Shown here one piece after another: positions 20,838-33,973 of a DNA stretch of 64,000 nt. The DNA is taken from assembly GCA_036362985.1 (NCBI GenBank), contig JAYGXS010000004.1, forward strand, positions 3,133,710-3,197,709. The letters are read 5' to 3'. Below the pieces are notes generated by a model. It worked only from the letters and a program-made list of their open reading frames with translations. It did not search any database and was not told the origin of the DNA. The position numbers and the translations under genes are program-made. Position 1 is the stretch's first letter. Every line of letters starts with the position of its first letter. This stretch comes from Ligula intestinalis (lineage: Eukaryota; Platyhelminthes; Cestoda; Diphyllobothriidea; Diphyllobothriidae).

Positions 20838-22030
20838 GTGCAGTAGTGAGAACGTTAAAGGCTTGCCAATCAGGTGGTGGGTTCGCGCTTTATGTGTTAC
20901 TCCCCTGAGTTGGGCATGGTTGGCTGATGACGGCTAATAAGCCAGAAATAGCCATCCCAGCTTGCCTGGTTTTTTGTCAGTAATGTAATTCCGCTTATCT
21001 ACTTACGCGCTATGCGGCTGCTAACAGGGCTTGAGAAGCACAAGGAGATTAATAAGTCACGTAACCAATCAGTGAGTATCTATTTATGCTTATTTAAGTT
21101 TATAAGAGTATCCAAAATAATTGAATCAATTACGTTTTATCTAAGTAATCGTCTTAAGGTAGTGTAAATTTGCTATGCTAACATAGAGTTCCTCATGCAA
21201 AAGCTGGCACCCTGACATGACTGAAATATCTGAGGCATGTGAAGCTCATGAAGTTTATATTCTAATCTAACTTGAGTGTACTTTTCGAATCAGAAACACA
21301 TTTCAGAATTCCAATTGTCATTTCGCGAAGCAGAGCAGCTACTGTGCACCCTTCTCTGCCATGTCTAACATGTCAACGAAACGATACCCTGGGGTATGTC
21401 GCCATTCTTTTCGCATGCATGTCTGGTGTCTGACATTTCACAACCACTGAAAAATTGCCAAATATAACCTTGCTCCTGCCAATGAAAGAACTCGCGGGCA
21501 GCAGAGCGAGACAGTGTGATGACTAGCTTCTATCTCCTATCCATGGATATAGAACCAACACGTTACAAGTGGCTAATTTCAGCAAACAGCGTCTGTAGAG
21601 GACAGTGCGGTCGGCCAAGTTGATCGTTTTGCTTTTCACCAGAGCACTGAGGGGAATGGCATTTTTTCCTCAACATCCATTTGCAGCCATTTCATGATCC
21701 CCCCCTCGCCAGTGAAGTCTGGGACAAAATAAATCACGCGAGCTTGAGACTGCCTCTAAGTTTGCCGTGCTCGCAACGTCTGCATGCACGCTAAACGCAC
21801 GGTTTCCAAACCAGTCATTTATTAAGGGCGGCTGTTCCTGGAGGATAAAATAAATTATATGCACGTACGTCTGTGTGACAAACATGCGTGCTTATTGATT
21901 AGAGGCATTTCTTCAATAAACAGACGTGGCTTCAAATCGCGAGCCGAGGTTGAACATGCATCAGTTAATTTGAAGAGCTCGCGTTGCATTTTCCTGACTA
22001 AATGGACCTGCAGATATTCAATTTGAGGAA
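20838..22030 (+). repeat. 1.15-kb direct repeat, copy B
   Basis: Second copy of the 18720-19880 repeat, about 2.1 kb downstream. Here the SINE head is better kept: A-box-like TGGTGCAGTAGTGAG (near 20836) and B box GTGGGTTCGCGC (near 20877), then the body GGCTGATGACGGCTAATAAG (20924-20943). Divergence between copies is high (many substitutions and small indels), so the duplication is old or the two inserted separately. Confidence 0.8.
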
Positions 22031-23249
22031 ATATTTTTGGGTTTCAATAGATAGCATGCCAAAAGTTACATTTGAAATCGTTGGCTATCGGAGATGTAAA
22101 GGCAACTCAAACAAAGGATTGATTTCCGCTAAAACAGACAGCAAAGCCCTAACAATGCGTATTTTTTCGCTGAGACATCACCAAAAGGCATGACTAACAC
22201 CTGCTTTGCATTCTAAAAAGGGGTCCTCAAAGTTTCCCCGCTTACATCTGAGGTGAGGTTGGATGCATAGCCACCTTGAGAAAAGGCTGTATATGCTAAA
22301 ATATTTGTTAAAGGGCAGCTACCATATACGGAATTCTTAGCAGATCACACACATAAGCCTAGGTGGATTCTGCGTTTCATGGTTTTGAATAGTTATTGCC
22401 GTCTTACACTCCCGAGTGACTGTAGCGTCCTGGAAATGGTTGTGTTCAGAGCCCTTTACTCATCAGACCGAATCCGAGGTGGTCGATAAAAGGTTGAAGA
22501 CACCAGTGGGAGGGAGTTATTGTGCAAAGAAGCCTGAGTTGCCATCTCAGTTAGAAGTGGTCACTGGCAAAGCGGGGACTGCTGTTGACTGCGTACAGTC
22601 AGGCTATATTTTGAAGGTAATGACTCCTGCATGGATAGCAGGGATAGGGTAAGGTAAGGGGTCATGGGGCAAAGTCATAGGTAAAAGGTCACAGAAAATT
22701 CAAAGTTAAAGGTTTGCACAGTGGTCACATCTGTTATAGAGAGAGGTTGGCTTTCAATTTCCATTTCTTCACATGTGTGGTAGCGTGTTGGAATGGGAGT
22801 GCAGAGTGCTCATATACCTATGTACGGTCTGACATATGACGGACGTTTCGGCGCATAGTGCGGGAAGACTTCGCAGCCATTCGTTCAGAGTGGATAGTGT
22901 GAGCAACTTTAAGTGTTGCGCAATTGGATGGCTCTATCGATTGAGGTGCTGTCGTGTATCGTGACCCATGCTGAATCGGCCGAGAGGTGGTGTGTTCAAG
23001 TGGCCTGCGGCAACCTTGACTCGCTGGATGTACGTGTGTGCGCGAGTGGAAGTCGGTCAAGTATCTTCAGGTCAACGAGTCAGAAACAGCCGTCCGTGAA
23101 GTTGCGTGACTTTGAGGCAACGTACATTGAACAAGGAAGCCGGACGGCTCCGTGAACTGCTATGTCTACCGTATGCCCTACAGAGTAGGCACAAAGCCTG
23201 GAATCAGTTTACTGATATAGGGGCATCCCCATATAGTCAATTAAGAAGA
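22031..23249. other. Unassigned stretch
   Basis: Short frames only. The 22820-23160 part is less AT-rich than its surroundings and may be an unrecognised repeat; I cannot name it. Confidence 0.35.
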
Positions 23250-23330
23250 GAAAGGCTTGCTTGGAAGTTTTGAAACTTTATTGCGTAAACTTTCGAGACA
23301 AGTTCTCGAGTTCGTCTTCAGACCGGACAA
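23250..23330 (-). repeat. PLE-type 3' terminal motif, diverged hammerhead
   Basis: Minus strand reads CTGAAGACGA, then a stem of the type CTCGAGAACTTGTCTCGA, then AAGTTTACGCAATAAAG. This arrangement is typical of PLE 3' ends, with the hammerhead core altered. It differs from the main family here and is probably another PLE lineage. Confidence 0.45.
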
Positions 23331-25854
23331 AATTTATAGCAATTAAAATTTTAAGCGTGCAGACAACGGCGTTGACAACTATGGATGCTGTCAGTCTGCA
23401 CAAGAAACCATTGCATACATTTTGGCGTTGTGTCGTGGTTAATCGCGCGCGAAGATTTTGGCTTTTAGATAATTATATCTTTTCATTATTCTAGCGTAGG
23501 CAATGGCACCGTAGTATAGCTAGTTCGGGCTGGTGGCCCTCGTCATCTAAGTGCAGACAGCTCTAGTGTAGCAACTGAAATTGCCTGTTGATGCAAGCCT
23601 CGTCTGAAAGCACTGCTTCCAGGAATACACGGTCTTTTATAGTTGGATTAGTGCCAAAAATCCGCATGTTCTCCCATGCGAATTTGTGGCCGGTTTTCAG
23701 TGTGTTTATGACTACATGGTGAGGCAGCCTTGTACGGCATCAACCGCGCTCTCTCCTCCATCACCTACTAAGCTCCAATGGCAAACCAAAGAGACAGGCT
23801 CAGTGGCTGACGCATTTATTCAGTTCGACCTATATCAAACCCACACAATACGTAGCAGGCTTTCCAAAAAGGTACACAAATCTGATATACCTGACAGCGA
23901 GTAAAAGTCACACGAAGAAGAAGCCCGTGATTCCATCTCTCTGTCCGCCATCCAACCACTCGACACCAATACTGACCAGGGAGTCCGAGTTATCCCATCT
24001 GTCGGTTACCTTTCAAATCACGCATTTTAGCGCAGCTTGTTACACGCATGCAAGTCAAATTTGCAAATTAGTCTGGATTATGTTCCTGGACCTTGATGAA
24101 TGCCCGGTGTCACTTTCACTTCATCTCCTTCTCCTTCTCAATGCACCGGTTGCCTGTTGTACCCTGTTAACCAACTGGCGACGTGATAACGCACCATGCT
24201 TGACGCAGCGCAAAGTTTGTCGCTCAGAGTCCTATTACATCCCTCCCATGCACAGCTAGTAGCTACCATCGTCAGCACGTTAGATAAGCAGCAGAGAGGG
24301 TAGCCCTGTCGTCCTGGCTTGCACAGATCCGGCAGATCTGTCAAACGTCCTCTAGTGTGTCGACTGGGTTCTCGTCAGAGAAATTCCAGAAACTCACATG
24401 CCCAAGGTCATTCTTGTCTGACGCTCTACTTACCCTATATTCCTTCCAGCTTCAAAAAAGCGCACGATCACTAGCTTGCATTTGGGTGGGTACGCAGTCC
24501 TACACAGGTCCACGCTGACCTGTGGAAAATTCAGTCTTGTATTTTGAAGATGACTAATTCTTCGAAAACACACATCAAGCCCTGACGCCACACGTATTCG
24601 TTGTTCACAAGACCGCTACGGGCACTGCGTTAATCCGACGGTCAGGGAAATACACCAACACGCACGAAACATTGCACAATGCGCAGGGGGTAGTGGCCTT
24701 AAATGCCGCATAACTTCGTTTTATGCCGAACACATGCTAAAGTGTTCGAATTTTCCAGATGTGCAGGGAATATCAAGTTCCAGTGAGCATCATTTGCTGC
24801 AAGTACTGCTACTTTTACCGAAGCGAAATATATTTTTTCTTGCTGTGTCGTTCTACAGAAAGCGCAACCAACTCAAAATATGGAGCCCTCATAAGATGCA
24901 GATTCCAGTTTCCAGGATATATTTAGTATATACTTAGTATATATATTGATATATATATACTTAGCCAGTTTATAAGTCTGCTTATGGTGCTTGAGAAGTA
25001 CTGTGCATATTTTCATAACTTATGGGTGGTAGCAAATCCGTCCAAATAAACCTGGATTTATATTTAAGTTTTCATGCGTAAAATTGAAAGCTGAACAGTC
25101 AGAAAGTTTAAGAAATTTCGAGGAAAATATTAAAGGCCTGAAAATTTCAGTATTAAAGGTGTTTTTTAAAAATTCATCTTTATGAGGAAGACTTTAGACA
25201 GTCGGGTGTGAAATAGATGACATATGTGAGTCAGAGCTAACGCATAACTTGTGAACCCAAATGGCAAATATTTGGTCAAATAAATGCCTCAAACAACCAG
25301 TTAGTAGAGTCAATATTAGCGTGCGAGCATCTGATCAACTCTGATATTTGCTAAGCACAACATCCGATGTATTTATAGCGTATTATGGACCAATAATGTA
25401 AAGTAAGGGCACTGTTTTTTGGCACTTCGGATAGCAACTTTAGGGTAATAATAATTTGCGAAATATCTGATATTTTTCCTATGTTTTGGTCACCATTCTC
25501 CTCAAAATTCGTGATTTACTTTAGATTTATTATTTCTCAAATATATATTTTTAGCTTAGGTTGTTTTTCTGAAATGTTTTGCACACAGGACAAAAAAGTG
25601 ATTGAACTAGGCCCCTTTTTCAGAAATAAAATGCAAAAAAATTTTCCATTTTCCAAGCACGAAATGTCACAGCATTTTGAAGATGCCAGCTAAAAACAGA
25701 GTGCCATGCATGGCAAAATGCATGACAAATATTTGCTAGATTTCGACGACGAAAACGTGTGAATTTTTTTGCTTCTCTCGGAGAAACAGACATGGATCTG
25801 CCCTGCAGTTAGGTATACGCTATCTGCATGGATCTGTGAATGAAAAAGCGGATT
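23331..25854. other. Unassigned stretch with an AT microsatellite
   Basis: No assignable gene. An (AT)-rich simple repeat lies at about 24920-24962. The frames at 23.7-24.3 kb are short and have no family features. Confidence 0.35.
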
Positions 25855-26433
25855 AAACTTTGCGAAAACTGCTATCGAAAATTTCTGAAGATAAATTGGC
25901 GAACATGCGTTTTTTTCGATAAATTCTCCTCAGGCCTTTACATTTATATGGTAATCAAAGACTATGCTGTTGATGGAATGATGTAATACTGTTGTTGTCA
26001 GGGTCAATGTGGGAGTGGGGGGAATTGAAGTCAACATGTCAGTGTCTAGGCTGACCGGCGGCCAAGACTTGTCCGTTTCCCGGGGGATCCGTTTCCGAGA
26101 CCAGAGATAAGTATTGTGCGGTCGTGTTCGCCAGTTTTGCCCATGATAACTGCGACGCCATTGCAAAGTTCTTTTGAGCACACAGTTTCGATCTGCGTAG
26201 CCCGATGGCAGCTGCTTCTGCTTTAGCCAAAGGACGCTGTCCAAGTAATCTTGAGTAGCTGGAGGTACCTTTTATATCACTCGGAAAGCCTGTCTGGCAT
26301 CCACGCGATGATTTGCGTCTATCATGTGCCTTAAAAACGAACTATTAATTTACTTTATTTGGCCCTTCTCCAACCATGTCAGAAGGTCTTCTTGTACACT
26401 TCTGGACAGAAGCTGGCTCCTGCGACCAAGATA

Positions 26434-26751
26434 TTATGCCCCACAGGAGCAGGCAAATGAGTAGCTGCACATGGAGCAGGTCTGGGCCGGCAGTTTGTCC
26501 TTTACCTCTCCGTATAGAAAAGGCATAGTTGAGAACGGTATATGGGCATTGGCTGCTGGAAAACTTTTCGATACAGCTTGGCTCAGGTGCCTTTTAAGGA
26601 ATTCGTTTGGCGGGTTCCCTTGAAATGGAAACCTGATGAAGATTCGTTTCTTCTCTGCTGGCAGCACCGATGACTTTGGCAGTCTTTCAGCCATGTTTTT
26701 GGCAATCAATCGACCGGGAGACCCATTTCTCCCAAAAATGCCTTCTACCAT
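26434..26751 (-). pseudogene. PLE linker and start of GIY-YIG nuclease
   Basis: Contains MAERLPKSSVLPAEKKRIFI and the block MCSYSFACSCGA that opens the GIY-YIG domain, then stops. Nearly the same as 771-1030 on the plus strand, confirming that both remnants come from one subfamily. Confidence 0.82.
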
Positions 26752-26834
26752 CTAAAGCTGCTTTTCGATGCTATCGAATGAGCAAATCCTTCTAGCCCTC
26801 TGTGCCAAACACCTTACTAAATTACGTTTGAAAT

Positions 26835-27143
26835 TCAACGGTACGAAACTAGCAAAATGGGTATATTGCCCAGACCACGTCTTCTTAAGAGAGACCCGAC
26901 GTTAAGTACTTCGTCAGACCTTTTGCTCGAAAGTACATCAAGAAAGGGGAGCGACACGGATTTTTCTTCTTCAAGTGTACACGTTATGGACGAGTGAGCT
27001 TGATTTATTGTGTGCGGTACAGCTGAGATATTGGTTTGTTCAGATTTCACCGCGAATATATCGTCTACGTACCGTCTGTGGTACGTCAGAACATTTACCT
27101 GGTAGCAAAGTTGCGAGGCTTCTAGTTTACCCTTGACGCACAA
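26835..27143 (-). pseudogene. PLE reverse transcriptase fragment (YVDD box)
   Basis: RT palm piece with YHRRYVDDIFAV and the downstream LPFLDVLSS motif. Catalytic Asp pair kept, but the frame then diverges (NVGSLLRRRGLG in place of RRVFRKKTW), showing a frameshift. Not functional. Confidence 0.82.
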
Positions 27144-27273
27144 GTCCCCAAGTCAACCGCGCACCTTAGGCCGCCAGTCGGCCTAGCCACTGGCATGTTG
27201 ACCTCATTTCCCCCACATTCCTCACAAGGAAACTGACAACAAAAATACTACGTCTGAGAAAAAGAAGAAGACT

Positions 27274-27345
27274 CGATCGCTGGGACAATACGTTTATTCG
27301 CCTGACGTCTCGACATCCGTCACGGATTCATCATCAGAGACATGA
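27274..27345 (-). ncRNA. Hammerhead-like motif, well kept
   Basis: Minus strand: CTGATGA (27331-27337), hairpin ATCCG-TGA-CGGAT, then GAGACGTC in place of GAAACGTC, then AGGCGAATAAACG. It lies about 110 bp from the 5'-truncated end of the minus-strand PLE. Plus-strand sequence after it (CCACCAACCAACATGG and AAACTTAAAGGCCTGACGA) resembles a PLE 3' UTR. Confidence 0.6.
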
Positions 27346-27439
27346 GTAACAGAAACAGGTCCACCATCTTTCCACCAACCAACATGGTCTATTTATTCCA
27401 TTACCATGTAAACTTAAAGGCCTGACGATGACTTAAATG

Positions 27440-28610
27440 TGGTAAAATATGACCCTTGCCGCATCTGCCTGTTACAGTTTTGGCAAGTAACGAAATGTGT
27501 CATACAAATAATTTAACCTCTTTCTCCAAGATTACTGACTAATTTTGCTTCTTTCTACGCTTTTTTTAAATATATGATCTTATCTCATTTATTCTATAAC
27601 ATAACATGATCTTTATGTGCAAAAATTTGAATTTTCTAGGTCTCCAATTATACATGATGGATCAGGATAGATGAAATAGTTGTTATGCAGAGCGGCAGAA
27701 TTTCTTTTGATAGCGTCTCTGAGGTGACACGATCAGCAATGCTTTTCCTGAAATTTAAGTCATCTATTTTTTCTCAGACCGAGGAAAATATCCAAAATAT
27801 AACCCTTTCTACAAATGCTACCTACGATCCGAATTGGGTAAACCTTGGCTACCTGCTCGCGAAAAGGACACAGCGTTGTAATACACTGACACGTTAAAAC
27901 ATTCATATCGTTCTTCAGTCGCACTCAAACGTAATGTATACTAAAATATATATTCCGCAAGGCCATGTTTTCCGTTAATCCTAAGTTTACGGAACTGTAT
28001 GCAAGTCCTTGATTTTATGTGCTTTCGCATCTTTTTCCATTCCTGCAAAAGGTTGTCACAACACAACGTTGCGCTTCAGTTAACTATGCCTTGAAATATT
28101 AAAGTTAGCTTTTTACTTAAAGCCAGGAAGGCTGTTAATGACTACCAATTAGTGATTGCCTTATCTGCTTCCAGCGCAGTCTTAACTGCACCAAACAATA
28201 TCCCTCTGCCGCTAAGAACGCTATAAATAGGAAAATTCTCGAATTTATAACCTGTAATTGATTAGCATTACAGTGATATTCCCTCTTCAAACTATGCCTT
28301 AAATGCTAAAACTTCCTTTACTTTTTATTTGCCAAATTGAGCATTTGTGTATTGGCTGGAAAGTATTAATTCGCGAAGGCCCATCAATCGTTTTTGACTG
28401 AATTTGGAGAAGAAGTATGAACGGCTTGCTTGCCATCCAATTCACTGTGACCCGAAATTTTCAAATGTGATTTCGCTTAGAAAATTTTACTCACGCCTGG
28501 TTGTTGTAGCGTTCATAGCGAAGCACAATCACCAGACATTTCAGTCACTTCAAAATATCGGCTTTCAAGCGAGTTTTCTTTCGAACTCTGCAAAAAGGAC
28601 TACTTCAGTA
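27440..28610. other. Unassigned AT-rich stretch
   Basis: No gene or known repeat recognised. Confidence 0.4.
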
Positions 28611-28619
28611 TTCAATAAT

Positions 28620-28905
28620 TTAATTAGCCAGCCATACCCAGCGCCAGGGGAAGCGACCACCGAAGCCCGAACCGGCCACCCTCTTAGTTAAACGCCAACA
28701 TTCTAGCCAACACGCCACGCGCTCGCTGCCTCGGGAGTCGCTATTCCGAGGGTTGGGTATGATAGGCTGATAATGACTAGAAAGCTAGAAACGAACATTT
28801 GCAGTCTCTGTCTATGATATATGCTAGCCGTTGAGCGACTTCTAGCGGGCTTCGAGATCGAGTCCAGAGACACAACATAACGAGTGAGTTCTGTACCAGT
28901 AGGCG
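28620..28905. repeat. Two SINE pieces in opposite orientation
   Basis: 28620-28720 on the minus strand has a B box (CGGTTCGGGCTTC). 28740-28905 on the plus strand has the shared body in decayed form (GGCTGATAATGACTAGAAAG) and GCGACTTCTAGCGGGCTTCG. A SINE inserted head to head with another is the simplest reading. Confidence 0.55.
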
Positions 28906-29424
28906 AGCGCTCACCTACCATAGTATTTATTTTGTATGGGTTTGAAAAGTAACTTATTTAAAGGCCGAAATTCAGACACGTTTGAAATGTGAGAGGGGAT
29001 ATTGTGAAGAGAAATTTATATTCGAGACCCCTCTTCGGTAATTTTTTTTCGAACCAAAAGCCCATTCCATTACTTCAATCAATATTTCATGATAAAGCGC
29101 ATTCACTATGCTTTCGTGACTTTAAATTCGGTGGCACGATTCCTAAGATGGCAATCTCCCATGCTCTTGGCAGCATACCTTATAAAACCATCTATCGTAT
29201 CATTTTTGTTTAAAATGATATAGCCCCTTGCCGTCTGCCATATCTAATGAAAATGTTGGCACAGACTCGTGCGAAAAACGCGCTTTTCGAATAAATCGGA
29301 GGCGCGTGGCGTTGGCTTCAATTCGGCTACAGCATTTTATCGTTGAGATGAGGATTGTTGCATCTTACTACTCAAATTCATTCTCCTGAACCCAGTCTTT
29401 ATTACGCAATAAGTCGATCCGAAA

Positions 29425-29610
29425 TATGCTGTTCAAATTGTCTATCGGACACTAGCCAAATTCTCCAAGTGCCAACGCCAACAAATGTTACCAACTGTCA
29501 GTTTAATTTTATGCTATAAAAAGATGCTTATACAGACGCTTTCTCCACCGCTGCCAGCACCCACCTCAGGCGGTGATTGCACACTGCTTCTATACCATAA
29601 TGACATTTAT
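29425..29610 (+). mobile_element. PLE C-terminal tail fragment
   Basis: Plus strand encodes VQIVYRTLAKFSKCQRQQML and further on PLPAPTSGGD. These match the end of the near-intact PLE (FKVVYRTPSNFSKGLRQRML and PWPKPTSGGD). Heavily decayed. Confidence 0.7.
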
Positions 29611-29739
29611 TCACTCCTCACGCTGGACTTACGAACCTTGCTCATAGCCTACCCTACGTCCTCCTTCCCCCTTTCCCGTCCCGGGGGCCTCAACATGTTG
29701 ACGGCGCCATTTCCCTGGCGTGAGAACGAGGAGCACTTA

Positions 29740-29850
29740 TCATCGAGTGGGGCACCGCTTGGATCTGAGTATCGGCGGCTGACGACGGCTACTAATCCCG
29801 AAATAGCCTTTCCATTCCCCCTTGTCTTCACCGTAAGTACTATCAGTCTA
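29740..29850 (+). repeat. SINE body fragment
   Basis: GGCTGACGACGGCTACTAAT followed by CCCGAAATAGCC and CCTTGTCTTCACCGTAAG, the shared SINE body without a clear pol III head. Confidence 0.5.
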
Positions 29851-31559
29851 TAGCTTTTTCATTGTTCTTAAGGATAAAAAGTAGTCACTGGGAACTAGGT
29901 TAGATGGAAAAGAGGAGAGAGAAATCGTTTGGTTGATTGTAAATGCTTTGCGTAAAGACGCATCTTCGTGATGAGGCAGTCAGTCTGCCGCTCGCCACAC
30001 ACTTTCGCTTCAGTCCTTGCAGATAGTAGTGGTGGTTCAGTTTGATGCACCAAGGAACATATTCAACGTGAGTCTTTAAATGTTTAAATACCAAACCATA
30101 TTGAACTTCAGATTCGATTTTTGGAAGTTTGCAAGCGACCTTAATTGGATTCATCTTTAAGTGACATTTGGCAATCAATAAACCGTCAATGGAAGTATGG
30201 CATCTAAAGCTGTCTATGAAATCATTAGGGATAATCTGGTAAAGTCAACGTGAAAGTAGCTGCTGCCTTCAAATCGGTAAGAGAAATCGTTTCTTGAGTT
30301 GAAACAGTGTTTCATTGAGGCGAGAATATCGATTTTGTTACGACAGGAGAGAACGATCGCCATGGATCGTGTCTCAAAGACAGAAATACACTTTTAATTT
30401 TACAACAATATGACAATATCGACTTGATGCGCTTAAATTATGACTAGATAAATGTTTTTTATGGATACCAATTGTGCAGATTTTAAATCAAGATTAAGCC
30501 GTAACCTTCTGAAGCACGTTTCAAATATTCAAGAGCTCCACAATCATCATCTTTGCATTTTACCAACGAAAGTTTGCAAAGTTCCTTAAAACGATGGCAC
30601 ATGGTGGCTGTCAAACTTAGTCCCTTCCAACGCACATTTTCGCCATATCATTTTTACAAAGGTTGTCATTAAAATACGCCTGTAATACTGGGTCAAAAAC
30701 TGAACTGAACAACCACACCCAGAATATACGACACTCTCGTCAACCGGGGATGTGATTTGTGAATGTAATCTACGCCTCAAACTCATTATAGTAACTGATA
30801 AATATTGAATCATCCAAATAGCAGATAATCTTTCCAGTAAGCAACCTATGGAAAATTGTGAGACAAAACTAAATTTCAGCGATATGTTCTCTCCCTCAGC
30901 TTGGAGGCAAGATGCAAGTGGATTTACGACTAAATGTAATTCAATCACCGCAGCGTTGCATCTCAGTAGCCTTATCTGTTGCCTTTTACACAGAATGAAA
31001 AAAATCTCCCGAGAGATCATCGCATACGGCAAAGCAACTAACTGTGACGGCCAAATGCAACTTGAATCCCGCTATATTTCGATCTTGGCTAACCGTAGTT
31101 CAACTACAATACCTAATTCACACGAAAAGCGCGAGGTTGGGCTACTTACAAAGCGATTCCTATTAAAGCTTGACGTGCCTATTGGCAGGGGTCTCTACAA
31201 CCGTTAAAAGTTAATTTTCGTATAAATTTTCGTTAAAATTAATTCCTTTTTAATTTTGCTTCATGGCGGAAAACGGCGCTGTACTATCTACATGACCTAA
31301 AATGAAATTACAACGGTCAGCTACCATCTCGCATTTTATTGGCTCAAGAGAACCTAAGATTTACCTAATTTATCATGCACAAGACTATTTGGCGAGCAAC
31401 CGTAGGCTTTCAATTAATTCTTATCAAGGAACAAGCAAAATCTGTGAACTTCTCCGTGGACCAAATCGAAGAATAAATTAACGAGACTGTGAACCTGCTT
31501 TGTAAGAACACAGATCCTGCCAGCTTCTTTGCACAGAACATTAACCCATCACACGGACA
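29851..31559. other. Unassigned stretch
   Basis: Frames of up to 148 codons (minus, 30586-31032) and 119 codons (plus, 30848-31207) overlap on opposite strands and show no family features. I do not call either a gene. Confidence 0.35.
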
Positions 31560-31990
31560 GTGAAAAAGACAACTTTGTTCCCCAAAGTCCTCTTTCAAGA
31601 GGGGTCGGTGGGTGAATTCCTGAGAAAACGCTTAGAGTGATCTTCTCCTCGCACATTCACAGAAGCAAGAGTTCGCGTACTACTCACGAACATCTGTTTT
31701 CTACGCGGAAGAGGTAAGGATTGGTTACCAGTTTAGACTCCCTTACCGCGCCCTGTGCATTTGATCTTACAATTTTGTGGCTCTTACGGAGCAGATTTTA
31801 TTGGTCACACCAGTTGGCGCCTATTTAAAAGAATACGAAAACACCTCCCGATAGGGCTGAAAAAAGGCGAAGAGCATAAACATTATTATTCCCGTAAACA
31901 TGATTGATTTCGGACATTGTGTGGCGATCCCAGACTATATGTGACCTTTAACATTCTCGACTCCATTTTCCCTGATCGTCGCTAGACTTT
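31560..31990 (+). mobile_element. Decayed PLE linker and GIY-YIG fragment
   Basis: Plus strand shows the pre-nuclease block (EFLRKRLE), then LILQFCGSYGADFIGHTSWR with RLFKRIRKHLP. This is the GIY-YIG core and its first helix as in the 40-kb PLE (TCSCGAGYIGRTTRHLEKR). Frequent stops. Confidence 0.7.
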
Positions 31991-31999
31991 GAATGCACT

Positions 32000-33960
32000 G
32001 ACAACACCGCTAGATTTTTAACCGCGTGGATACCAATATTCAGGTTGCATCTATTTTCCGCAATATTTCACATACCTTTATATTTGGGTCCTTCTGAACT
32101 TCGCAGTGTTGCTCGTTTGGTCGTTATCTTTGTCTGAGGGTTAGCTATAGTTTCATTTCAATGGCGTGTTAGCTTTCTAACCACACTCAAGCCTGCTGGG
32201 TGATTTATGAGGTCCAACAAAACAATCATAAGCCTCAAGGCCAGCCTTGGGCAGCAAGGGCAGAAGCGACAATCAAAAGTTTGCAGTTAAGAACCTCTTG
32301 CAAGTTCCATGTTTACCCTCGCCAAAGGTCGATTGACTGCAGGCACATCCCGCATTCTCTCTTTACCTCCCCTTCGTACAGCTCAACATAATCCTCATTA
32401 GCCCATGTTTCACCGTACCTTAATCCCTCCTCTTCCCATTCAAAGACCCCTTTCAGGAGGAGAATTTTACTTGATTGATTTTATCACTCACATCACCTAG
32501 TTTAACAAGACCGGCTTAAGTTCATTTAACACACACATGTGCTCGCTATCTGGTCTTCTGAACCCTTTTATGGTAATTTTCGTAACTTGTTTTTACGATT
32601 TGTGAAATCCTGGTGTTGCCTATTCGAAAAGCTCGTTAAGAAGGGCATTCTTTAAGTTTTGTGAGCAGCTACGGAAGATATGCTATTTCATGAGATGATA
32701 ACTGAAATTTCGGGAGTTATTTTTGATTCGAAAAGCTGACTTACGCAAGGTTGTCAAATTAATTGTTGCACAGTCTATGCTCAACATATTCCAGCCACTT
32801 ATGAATGCTGACTTTGGAACGATCTGCTTTTTGGACGCCTGCAAGAAAATAGCAATTTATATACAGTAGAAGCTCGGTTACCGAATTTAATCCGTACCGA
32901 CACCGAGTTCGTCATGTGAAGCGCTCGTTTTGCGATACGTAGCCAATCAAACTGAATCAGCTCACTGATTGTTTGGCTGCATATTAGCGAGAACCCACAC
33001 TGTAGGAGCGAGACCCGACAGCTGACACGGGCACATACACACGCATTTCACCTCTCCCAAATTTCAGAAAACTAGTATTTGCAGGTAAAGCGTAGAAGCT
33101 TATGGGCTTTGGTTTGAACCCCCTGCGTTCGCTAGTATCCATTTACTCGCGTTAGCACACCTACCTTTGTTTCCAAGACGACGATTCGTTAACAATGCCC
33201 GCTCGTGATTATCAAAACCACACGTGAGTTTCCTTTAGAAGCCACTGAGTTTGGCGATGGCAACAGGCGTTCACAAAGCCAGGTTTCTGGTCTATCGGTC
33301 ACCATATTCCAGGACTTCTAACGGACTATGAAAGCGCATCCGAACCCCCTTGGTGCGGGTGAATACCCCTAAGGTTTTGGTCCTGTGTCAGCTACTTGTC
33401 AACTAGCTGTAGAAAAAGCTGATCCTGATGACATTTGCAATGCCCTGCAATGCAATTGCAATTTTAGGATTTCCACAATAAACAACAAACAGAACCGTCC
33501 TAAATGTTGGACCAACAATAAACTCGTCTTAGTTATATCTTCTTCGAACTTCTAAATACCCATCCGAAAAGCATTTTTTATCCTCCAATTGCAACCAAGC
33601 GGTTAGAATGCTTACTGGGGACGAGAATATTAAAAGTTAGATCAAAACCTCCACCATATCCTCCAACTTTGCCTGATAAGGAGAACTTCCATGTCAGTAA
33701 TTAAGTACCGTCTATTGCAGCAAGTTCAGCTTCTTCCGCCGTGAAAATTAGGTTGAAACGAAAGGAAAGAAAATTAAAAGTCCGTAAAGTTCGTGGAGGA
33801 AGCAGAATCTGAGATTAATTTTGTACGACTAAATCAAGTAGTTAGAAGGTTCCAGTTTGAAATTGACCTCTAGGGAGAAGGATTGTTGAACGCAAGAAGC
33901 GTGCCGAATTTGGCGGGGGTAGGTGTACGTGCGGGCTGGGCTAAGCCTTGTGCTCGTACA
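32000..33960. other. Unassigned stretch
   Basis: No gene recognised. If the plakin transcript continues past 33974, its 3' UTR or further exons would be here; I could not identify any. Confidence 0.35.
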
Positions 33961-33973
33961 CATAGGCCTCGTT

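Larger units (their letters stand above)
25855..27165 (-). mobile_element. Decayed Penelope-like element, minus strand
   Basis: Same PLE subfamily as the remnant at 1-1620, truncated at the 5' end within RT. The minus strand gives GKLEASQLCYQVN with YVDD and NQAHSSITCTLEEE (27143-26835). The basic linker and nuclease entry follow (AEKKRIFIRFPFQG to MCSYSFACSCGA, 26751-26434), then the tail RLRRSKLCAQKNF-like region (26230-26039). The 3' UTR reaches 25855, where its last 100 bp match the inverted pair at 59465-59603. Stops and frame changes are frequent. Confidence 0.85.

Noticed and set aside
30586..31207. Overlapping 148- and 119-codon frames on opposite strands
   Set aside because: No family motifs, no splice structure and ordinary AT-rich context.
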